From Actinomycetota bacterium (GTDB lineage Bacteria > Actinomycetota > Actinomycetes > Nanopelagicales > Nanopelagicaceae), in assembly GCA_009703165.1 (NCBI GenBank), contig WLGP01000040.1:1-7655 (forward strand): 7,655 nt of DNA, given 5' to 3'. Below the pieces are notes generated by a model. That model saw only the letters and a program-made list of their open reading frames with translations, had not been told where the DNA came from and ran no database searches. The position numbers were made by a program, and so were the translations under genes. Below, piece after piece: positions 1 through 4,232 of the stretch (position 1 is the stretch's first letter; each line of letters starts with the position of its first letter).

Positions 1-670
1 CCAAATCATCTTGGCCGCCAACCATATTGACGTAGATAAATGGCGCTTTCATCCGCGCCGCTTCTTTGCTGACAAGGGCAAGTCGTACATCATCTTTATT
101 GCGTTCAAAAGGTGAGCCATTTGGAACAACGACAAGTCCTGGCGAGCGCGCAGCTAATTGATTAAGCACCCCATCTTCATGCCAGATGTCCTGACAGATA
201 AGTACACCGACATCGACTCCATGGATGCGGACAACAAGAGTTGCATCGCCTGGAACGAAATTTCGGTATTCATCAAAGACGCCAAAGTTAGGAAGATGGG
301 TCTTGATATAGCGAGCGCGAACTTCACCGCGATGAATTACTGCAGCAACATTTTGTGGTCCACCAGATGGGGCCTCATCGAGATAGCCCACGATGGCAAC
401 GAGATCGCCATTGCCTTGATCTTCAAGTACCTGGGCTAGCTCGACAATGGCAGCTTTGCTTGCTGCGCGAAAGGATGAGCGCAACGCCAAATCTTCGATG
501 GGATATCCAGTAAGAACCATCTCTGGAAAGACAATCAGATGTGCACCTTCGGCAGCAGCAGCTGCGACAGCGCGGGCAATCTCTGCGCTATTGCCAGGCA
601 GATCTCCGACAGTCGGATTGATCGCAGCCATGGCTATACGCAGGCGATGCTGGCCGGCTGGCGACTTCAT
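1..670 (-). CDS. nadE: Glutamine-dependent NAD+ synthetase, N-terminal glutaminase half (partial)
   Basis: The enzyme makes NAD+ by ATP-dependent amidation of deamido-NAD+ (NaAD) in the cytoplasm, taking ammonia from glutamine. The 223 codons visible on the minus strand cover the nitrilase-fold glutaminase domain, and the synthetase domain lies beyond the window edge. All three catalytic residues of the nitrilase family are visible: Glu50 in FPEMVLTGYP, Lys123 in IKTHLPNFGVFDEYRNF, and Cys159 in LICQDIW. The early motif INPTVGDLPGN (residues 18-28) is typical of these synthetases. The start is the ATG at 668-670. A second Met at residue 14 is less likely, because family members usually have several residues before the LRIA strand. 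No usable Shine-Dalgarno precedes the ATG, and a -10-like hexamer sits six bases upstream, so the mRNA may be leaderless. The gene is divergent from panB. The reading frame is open to the window edge with no sign of damage. Confidence 0.96.
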   Translation of the reverse strand, partial: MKSPAGQHRLRIAMAAINPTVGDLPGNSAEIARAVAAAAAEGAHLIVFPEMVLTGYPIEDLALRSSFRAASKAAIVELAQVLEDQGNGDLVAIVGYLDEAPSGGPQNVAAVIHRGEVRARYIKTHLPNFGVFDEYRNFVPGDATLVVRIHGVDVGVLICQDIWHEDGVLNQLAARSPGLVVVPNGSPFERNKDDVRLALVSKEAARMKAPFIYVNMVGGQDDL

Positions 671-676
671 AACCTA

Positions 677-682
677 AGACTA
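677..682 (-). promoter_or_regulatory. Candidate -10 element of nadE (leaderless transcript)
   Basis: Read on the minus strand, TAGTCT fits the TANNNT pattern of sigma-70-type -10 boxes. It is followed by six bases and then the nadE ATG, which puts transcription start at or next to the A of the start codon. The only purine-rich motif near the start (AGG at 673-675) is two bases from the ATG, too close to act as a Shine-Dalgarno. No convincing -35 box is seen, so this rests on spacing alone. Confidence 0.35.
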
Positions 683-736
683 CTTGTACTACCCTTTTCC
701 TCACACCCGGGGACTTGCGCCGTAAGCCTCGAGGTT

Positions 737-741
737 AGGAG
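737..741 (+). promoter_or_regulatory. Ribosome binding site of panB
   Basis: AGGAG lies eight bases before the ATG at 750 and fixes that start. The rest of the 79-bp gap between nadE and panB (671-749) must hold promoters for both directions. TACCCT at 690-695 could be a plus-strand -10, but no -35 supports it. Confidence 0.8.
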
Positions 742-749
742 AAGTTCTT

Positions 750-1574
750 ATGTCTACACCTCAGTTTTCCTTGTATGGCGGATCGCGCCATCGCAGAGTG
801 ACAATCGTCGATCTCAAAGCAGCTAAGGCTGCTGGAGAAAAGTGGGCGATGCTCACTTCCTATGAACAGATGACTGCTGCGATCTTTGATGAAGCCCAGA
901 TCCCAGTCCTCTTAGTCGGAGATTCTGCCGGCAGCAATTTCCTTGGTGAAGAGAACACCATCCCTGTCACAGTCGATGAGTTATTGCCATTGGTGCGCGC
1001 TGTCGTCCGTGGATCATCCAGGGCAATGGTCGTTGCAGACCTTCCATTTGGAAGTTATGAAATTTCTCCTGAGCAGGCCCTTGAGACATCGGTCCGCTTC
1101 TTTAAAGAGGCCGGTGCGATGGCCGTTAAATTAGAGGGCGCTCATATTGCAACCGTTGAAAAACTCACCTCATCTGGAATTCCAGTGATGGGCCATCTTG
1201 GCCTTACCCCGCAATCTCTCCATCAATTAGGTGGCTATCGCGTCCAAGGTCGCAGCGATGGCGATGCGATGTTAGATGCTGCCCTGGCTCTGGAAAAGGC
1301 CGGTGCCTTTGCTGTTGTTTTGGAACTTGTCCCCGCCGAATTAGCAGCGCGCATTACTGCAGCCCTTTCTATTCCTACAGTTGGAATCGGTGCTGGCGTT
1401 GACTGTGATGCCCAGGTGCTGGTCTGGACTGACATGGTGGGACTGACAAAGAGCGCGCCAAAGTTGGCAAGGGCCTATCGCAATCTGCGTGGAGAGATTC
1501 TTGGCGCAGCCCAAGAGTTTGCCGATGATGTTCGTAGTGGCTCATTTCCCACCGAAGATCAGACCTTTCACTAA
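750..1574 (+). CDS. panB: 3-methyl-2-oxobutanoate hydroxymethyltransferase (ketopantoate hydroxymethyltransferase)
   Basis: PanB transfers a hydroxymethyl group from 5,10-methylenetetrahydrofolate to 2-oxoisovalerate to give ketopantoate, the first committed step to pantothenate and CoA. The 274-residue length is normal for this TIM-barrel enzyme. By comparison with E. coli PanB, the two Mg2+-binding aspartates are Asp58 in LLVGDSAGSNFLG and Asp97 in VVADLPFGSYE. The substrate-site residues are Lys127 and Glu129 in AVKLEG, His149 in MGHLGLTPQS and Glu192 in VLELVP. The C-terminal motif GIGAG (residues 212-216) and QVLVW (222-226) are also present. The N-terminal extension of about 20 residues (FSLYGGSRHRRVTI) is of the kind seen in actinobacterial PanB. 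The start is set by AGGAG eight bases upstream. The gene is divergent from nadE and 66 bp ahead of the MFS gene. Nothing in the frame suggests loss of activity. Confidence 0.97.
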   Translation: MSTPQFSLYGGSRHRRVTIVDLKAAKAAGEKWAMLTSYEQMTAAIFDEAQIPVLLVGDSAGSNFLGEENTIPVTVDELLPLVRAVVRGSSRAMVVADLPFGSYEISPEQALETSVRFFKEAGAMAVKLEGAHIATVEKLTSSGIPVMGHLGLTPQSLHQLGGYRVQGRSDGDAMLDAALALEKAGAFAVVLELVPAELAARITAALSIPTVGIGAGVDCDAQVLVWTDMVGLTKSAPKLARAYRNLRGEILGAAQEFADDVRSGSFPTEDQTFH

Positions 1575-1627
1575 GGGTCACTAAAAGACATGAGGCCGCA
1601 CTAGTATTTTCCATCCAACTGCCCGAC

Positions 1628-1633
1628 TAGGAT
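1628..1633 (+). promoter_or_regulatory. TAGGAT: candidate -10 box or Shine-Dalgarno of the MFS gene
   Basis: TAGGAT sits seven bases before the ATG at 1641. It can be read two ways: as a good -10 hexamer placing transcription start at the ATG, or as a ribosome binding site (AGGA, eight bases from the ATG) on a transcript continuing from panB. No clear -35 is present 16-18 bp upstream, and no terminator is visible in the 66-bp gap after panB, so both readings remain open. Confidence 0.35.
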
Positions 1634-1640
1634 CCTGCAG

Positions 1641-2927
1641 ATGAAGAATCTGGCGATCGACCTTACGCCGATCCGCAAGTATCGCGACTTTAGATACCTG
1701 TGGAGCTCTGGCTTGATCTCCAATCTCGGCTCGATGATTACCTATGTCGCCATCCCCTTCCAAGTTAAAGAATTAACCAACTCCTACCTTGCAGTGGGCA
1801 TCAGCGGCCTGGTGGAATTAATTCCACTGATCGTCTTTGGCCTTTATGGCGGGGTGCTGGCAGATGCGATCGATCGCAAGAAGATGATCTGGTGGACAGA
1901 GGCGGCAGCTGCCGTCCTCTCATTGATCCTGCTACTCAATGCGCTATCGCCAGAACCAAAGCTCTACATCATCTATATCGTCGGCGCAGCCTTTGCCGCA
2001 GTCAATGGTCTGCATGGACCAAGTGCCGATGCGATCTTGCCGCGCGTTGTCTCCCACCAAGACATTCCTAGCGCTACTGCGCTGATGAGTTTGCGCAGAC
2101 AGTTCGGAATTATCGTCGGACCAACTATCGGTGGAATTTTGATTGCATCCTCTGGCGTCTCTCTCGCATTTGCAGTTGATATCGGTACCTACATCATCTC
2201 TCTTGCCTTATTGATTCGCGTAGGAAAAGTTCCACCTACTCATGAGGCCGAAAAGCCATCTCTGGCAGCGTTATGGGAGGGTGTGGCCTATGCCCGAAGT
2301 CGCCAAGATTTAAAGGGCACCTACATCATCGATCTTGCTGCGATGTTTCTGGCGATGCCGATTGCACTCTTTCCATTTTGGGTTGATCAAGTAAAGGCGC
2401 CGTGGGCACTTGGTCTCTTCTATTCGGCCGGAACTATCGGTGCTTTAGTTGTCACTCTGACAAGTGGCTGGACAAGAACGTATCGTTTTCATGGTCGAGC
2501 ATTTATGTGGGCCGCCGCCGGATGGGGAGCTGCCATTGCACTGGCTGGTGCCACCGATTACCTCTTCCTTGTCCTGCTCTTTCTGGCCGTTGCCGGGGGC
2601 GCCGACATGGTCAGCGTTTTATTTCGAGGTGCCATCTGGAATCAGACGATCCCGGATCATCTGCGGGGACGTCTTGCTGGAATCGAATTGCTCTCTTACA
2701 CAATTGGTCCGCTGGTCGGCCAACTTCGCGCCGCATCGATGGCATCTGCTACTACCTTGACCATTTCGGTAACTTCTGGCGGTATTGCCTGCGTGATTTT
2801 CGTCGGAATTTTGGCGATTTTCTTCCCCAAATTACGGAAATATGATGCGCAGACCAACGAATATGCCGTTGCCGAGCGAAAAAGACGGGCTGAACGGGAA
2901 AATTCTCCCGAAAATACCAATCCGTAA
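1641..2927 (+). CDS. Major facilitator superfamily exporter, EntS/multidrug type
   Basis: This is a proton-coupled membrane exporter of the 12-helix MFS class, most like the EntS (enterobactin exporter) and actinobacterial drug-efflux group. The 428-residue length fits. The N-terminus, with YRDFRYLWSSGLISNLGS (14-31) before helix 1, is characteristic of that group. MFS motif A appears between helices 2 and 3 as GGVLADAIDRKK (70-81), with Asp75, Asp78 and Arg79. A second loop, IPDHLRGRLAGIE (337-349), is the matching motif of the C-terminal half. Hydrophobic stretches recur along the whole length, with the central cytoplasmic loop around residues 195-225. The tail after residue 397 is very hydrophilic (KRRAERENSPE), as expected for a cytoplasmic end. 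Substrate cannot be told from sequence. It follows panB by 66 bp on the same strand, but a metabolic link is not implied. The last 30 bp contain a small hairpin (CGGGA/TCCCG, 2895-2910) without a T-tract. Confidence 0.9.
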   Translation: MKNLAIDLTPIRKYRDFRYLWSSGLISNLGSMITYVAIPFQVKELTNSYLAVGISGLVELIPLIVFGLYGGVLADAIDRKKMIWWTEAAAAVLSLILLLNALSPEPKLYIIYIVGAAFAAVNGLHGPSADAILPRVVSHQDIPSATALMSLRRQFGIIVGPTIGGILIASSGVSLAFAVDIGTYIISLALLIRVGKVPPTHEAEKPSLAALWEGVAYARSRQDLKGTYIIDLAAMFLAMPIALFPFWVDQVKAPWALGLFYSAGTIGALVVTLTSGWTRTYRFHGRAFMWAAAGWGAAIALAGATDYLFLVLLFLAVAGGADMVSVLFRGAIWNQTIPDHLRGRLAGIELLSYTIGPLVGQLRAASMASATTLTISVTSGGIACVIFVGILAIFFPKLRKYDAQTNEYAVAERKRRAERENSPENTNP

Positions 2928-2940
2928 CTTATTTTTCGTA

Positions 2941-2968
2941 GAAATTTTCCAAAAATGGCGGAAATTTC
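2941..2968 (+). repeat. Imperfect inverted repeat after the MFS gene
   Basis: GAAATTTTCC (2941-2950) and GGAAATTTC (2960-2968) can pair into a nine-base-pair stem with one bulged T and a nine-base loop. It starts 13 bases after the MFS stop codon. The following bases (CACTATC) are not a T-tract, so it is not a standard intrinsic terminator. It could stabilise the mRNA 3' end or be a protein-binding site. Confidence 0.4.
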
Positions 2969-3106
2969 CACTATCAAGGATGGGTTGAGGAATTAATTCG
3001 CCGAAATTTTTATCGATTTTTTCAAATATGCATATAAAAAAGAAAAAAATAATCTGCGACACGCACTCGGATATTTCTCACTATGTACTGGCGAAATTTC
3101 TCCATT

Positions 3107-3145
3107 TCCGTCACACTTATGCACGCAACAGGTTTGGGTGACGGA
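3107..3145 (+). promoter_or_regulatory. 8-bp inverted repeat in the leader of the basic repeat-protein gene
   Basis: TCCGTCAC (3107-3114) and GTGACGGA (3138-3145) are perfect reverse complements separated by 23 bases, ending 27 bases before the GTG start. In RNA they could form a stem-loop just upstream of the ribosome binding site. In DNA they could be half-sites about three helical turns apart. Part of the 3' arm also belongs to a short palindrome, CGGATCCG (3142-3149). Confidence 0.4.
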
Positions 3146-3161
3146 TCCGAACCATTCCGAT

Positions 3162-3166
3162 AGGAG
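3162..3166 (+). promoter_or_regulatory. Ribosome binding site that sets the GTG start
   Basis: AGGAG lies six bases before GTG at 3173-3175. There is no in-frame ATG at the front of this gene, so the Shine-Dalgarno is the main support for the GTG start. Confidence 0.8.
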
Positions 3167-3172
3167 AAGTAC

Positions 3173-3598
3173 GTGGCCGCAGCAAAGAAAACTGCTCCAA
3201 AGCGCCGTAAGAAGGCAGCTGCACCAGCAGCTCCAAAGAAGCGCAAGAAGGCTGCCGTAAAGGCAGCAGCACCAAAGCGTCGCAAGAAGGCAGCAGCTAA
3301 GAAGGCAGCTCCAAAGCGTCGTAAGAAGGCAGCTGCTAAGAAGGCAGCAGCACCAAAGCGTCGCAAGAAGGCAGCAGCTAAGAAGGCAGCTCCAAAGCGT
3401 CGTAAGAAGGCAGCTGCAAAGAAGGCAGCTCCAAAGCGTCGTAAGAAGGCAGCAGCTAAGTCAGCTGCTCCAAAGAAGCGCAAGAAGGCAGCAGCTAAGT
3501 CAGCTGCTCCAAAGAAGCGCAAGAAGGCTGCATCAAAGAAGGCTGCACCAGTTGCAGCTCCAAAGAAGCGCCGTCGCAAGAAGGCAGCAGCTAAGTAA
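3173..3598 (+). CDS. Histone H1-like Lys/Arg/Ala/Pro tandem-repeat protein
   Basis: The 141-residue product contains by count 54 Ala, 50 Lys, 18 Arg, 12 Pro, three Ser, two Val, one Thr and the initiator Met. It has no acidic, aromatic or Cys residues. After MAAAKKT it consists of nine 12-14-residue units close to APKRRKKAAAKKA (residues 8-124), then APVA and a final unit ending RRRKKAAAK. About 48% of residues are positively charged, so it should be disordered and bind DNA or RNA without sequence preference. Such composition is known from bacterial histone H1-like proteins (chlamydial Hc2, Bordetella BpH1) and from the basic C-terminal tail of actinobacterial HU (HupB). Here the HU fold is absent and the tail stands alone. 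A nucleoid-compacting or ribosome-associated role is inferred. Lysine is almost always AAG, and the gene has a strong Shine-Dalgarno and its own terminator, all consistent with high expression. It appears to be monocistronic. The antisense strand is also open over the repeats, which is a by-product of composition. Confidence 0.85.
   Translation: MAAAKKTAPKRRKKAAAPAAPKKRKKAAVKAAAPKRRKKAAAKKAAPKRRKKAAAKKAAAPKRRKKAAAKKAAPKRRKKAAAKKAAPKRRKKAAAKSAAPKKRKKAAAKSAAPKKRKKAASKKAAPVAAPKKRRRKKAAAK
3194..3595 (+). repeat. 39-bp coding tandem repeat array
   Basis: The array underlies the protein repeat: units of mostly 39 bp, with one of 36 bp, one of 42 bp and a 12-bp partial unit. Units at 3269-3307 and 3350-3388 are identical. 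A perfect 77-bp match joins 3260-3336 to 3341-3417 (offset 81 bp), showing a recent two-unit duplication. Neighbouring units at 3428, 3467 and 3506 share the TCA serine or AAG-CGC variants with their nearest neighbours, as expected from local duplication. Copy number is likely to vary between strains. Confidence 0.85.
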
Positions 3599-3610
3599 TT
3601 CATTACTTAT

Positions 3611-3643
3611 AAAAAACCCCCGGCCATTGGTCGGGGGTTTTTT
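3611..3643. terminator. Strong bidirectional intrinsic terminator
   Basis: CCCCCGGCC (3617-3625) pairs with GGTCGGGGG (3629-3637) across an ATT loop, giving nine pairs with one G-U. The stem is flanked by A6 upstream and T6 downstream, which extend it and give a U-tract on either strand. It starts 12 bases after the stop of the repeat-protein gene and about 50 bp beyond the stop of the convergent marR-type gene, so it can end both transcripts. Confidence 0.92.
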
Positions 3644-3693
3644 ATTGCTCAAAACTCATCTAGTTAATCAACTGTGCGTTAATCAGCTCTCAA

Positions 3694-4170
3694 TCAACTC
3701 AGATCTTTACGAAGTCCCTCTTCAACGCGAGAGAAAATCTCAGCCAAAACTTTCTGATCGTCCTTACTTAAGAGATCAACGAAACGGCCGCGCACGCTAT
3801 CAACGTGATCTGGGGCGGCGGCGACAATTGCCTTCCATCCCTTAGGGGTCATCACCGCAAAGAAGCCGCGCTTATCAATGGGGCATGCCTCGCGGCGAAC
3901 CCAACCCTCTTTCTCCATCACCTTCATCCGGTGGGAAAGGCGCGAGCGCGAGAGCATCGCAACATCTGCCAATTCGCTCATCCGCATTCTGCGATCTGGG
4001 GCATCGCTGAGCTGGGCCAAAATCTCATAGTCAGGCATCGATAATTCATGGTCTGCTAAATCTGCATCGAGGGCTTCAAGCAATCGACGGCTAGCGACGA
4101 TATACCTGCGCCAAGCAGCCATCTCCGTTGGGTTTAACCAACGAGGTGGGGTAGCGTTTTCTCGTGCCAT
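3694..4170 (-). CDS. MarR-family transcriptional regulator
   Basis: This is a 158-residue winged helix-turn-helix DNA-binding protein of the MarR family, which act as dimers and usually repress an adjacent gene until a small ligand or oxidant binds. The N-terminal dimerisation helices (about 14-42) are followed by MPDYEILAQLSDAP (45-58). The HTH is MSELADVAMLSRSRLSHRMKVMEKEGW (64-90), with the recognition helix near 75-86. The wing includes Asp99 and Arg101 in PIDKRG, the family's conserved D-x-R. A C-terminal helix (136-155) completes the dimer interface. The single cysteine, Cys96, lies in the wing rather than near the N-terminus, so OhrR-type peroxide sensing is not suggested. The gene is divergent from the M13 peptidase gene, with a perfect palindrome between them. 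The ATG at 4168-4170 has no Shine-Dalgarno and a TATCAT box six bases upstream, suggesting a leaderless, autoregulated transcript. The ligand is unknown. Confidence 0.92.
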   Translation of the reverse strand: MARENATPPRWLNPTEMAAWRRYIVASRRLLEALDADLADHELSMPDYEILAQLSDAPDRRMRMSELADVAMLSRSRLSHRMKVMEKEGWVRREACPIDKRGFFAVMTPKGWKAIVAAAPDHVDSVRGRFVDLLSKDDQKVLAEIFSRVEEGLRKDLS

Positions 4171-4176
4171 AAGGCG

Positions 4177-4182
4177 ATGATA
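4177..4182 (-). promoter_or_regulatory. -10 box of the marR-type gene (leaderless)
   Basis: On the minus strand TATCAT (TANNNT) is followed by CGCCTT and then the ATG, so transcription would begin at the start codon. No Shine-Dalgarno exists in this interval. A -35-like TTGAAA (4198-4203 on the complement) lies 15 bp away, slightly short, and falls inside the palindrome. Confidence 0.5.
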
Positions 4183-4189
4183 CGCCTAC

Positions 4190-4205
4190 AGTTGAACTTT
4201 CAACT
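4190..4205. promoter_or_regulatory. Probable MarR operator, 16-bp perfect palindrome
   Basis: AGTTGAA-CT-TTCAACT is a perfect inverted repeat with 7-bp arms and a 2-bp centre, in the 62-bp gap between the marR-type gene and the peptidase gene. Its size and TTGAA-N-TTCAA pattern match operators of the MarR family. It overlaps the expected -35 region of the regulator's own promoter and lies immediately upstream of a TAGAAT hexamer (4209-4214) facing the peptidase gene, so a bound dimer could block both directions. Confidence 0.75.
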
Positions 4206-4216
4206 ACTTAGAATTC

Positions 4217-4222
4217 AAGGAG
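4217..4222 (+). promoter_or_regulatory. Ribosome binding site of the M13 peptidase gene
   Basis: AAGGAG lies ten bases before the ATG at 4233 and supports that start. If TAGAAT (4209-4214) were the -10, transcription would begin near 4221 and lose most of this site. The promoter may therefore lie further upstream, or the short leader may be read without it. Confidence 0.75.
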
Positions 4223-4232
4223 CTAGCGATCT

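Larger units (their letters stand above)
2928..3172. other. AT-rich, palindrome-rich intergenic leader of the repeat-protein gene
   Basis: This 245-bp gap is much richer in A+T than the flanking genes and no coding signal is seen in it. The heptamer GAAATTT occurs four times, at 2941, 2961, 3003 and 3093. Two 10-bp perfect palindromes are present: GGAAATTTCC (2960-2969) and ATATGCATAT (3026-3035). Runs of T and A occupy 3007-3049. An 8-bp inverted repeat (3107-3114 with 3138-3145) lies near the start codon. It must contain the promoter of the repeat-protein gene, but I could not settle on a -35/-10 pair. No canonical terminator for the MFS gene is visible. Confidence 0.6.

Noticed and set aside
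158..826. Several plus-strand frames over the first 800 bases
   Set aside because: They lie opposite the nadE glutaminase domain, or overlap panB out of frame. nadE has full catalytic motifs and explains the sequence.
1568..1584. Direct repeat TCACTAA at the panB stop
   Set aside because: It is only seven bases long, and the second copy is out of frame with no regulatory context.
2895..2910. CGGGA/TCCCG hairpin at the 3' end of the MFS gene as a terminator
   Set aside because: The stem is only five pairs, lies inside the coding region, and has no T-tract after it.
3194..3595. The regular repeats as a possible CRISPR array
   Set aside because: The repeats are in-frame, contiguous and protein-coding with no unique spacers, and no cas gene is present.
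3173..3598. PKKRKK-type motifs resembling eukaryotic nuclear localisation signals
   Set aside because: The resemblance follows from the basic composition. Nothing else in the window suggests a host-directed protein.
3022..3603. A 193-residue minus-strand reading frame (Ala/Phe/Leu/Arg-rich) across the repeat gene
   Set aside because: It is the antisense of the Lys/Arg/Ala repeat and stays open only because of the repeat composition. It has no ribosome binding site, crosses the terminator-proximal stop region and leader, and has no family resemblance.
3663..3699. Direct repeats of AATCARCT (3666, 3681, 3692) after the terminator
   Set aside because: They are short and imperfect, overlap the end of the marR-type gene, and have no evident role. 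They are probably chance in an AT-rich tail.
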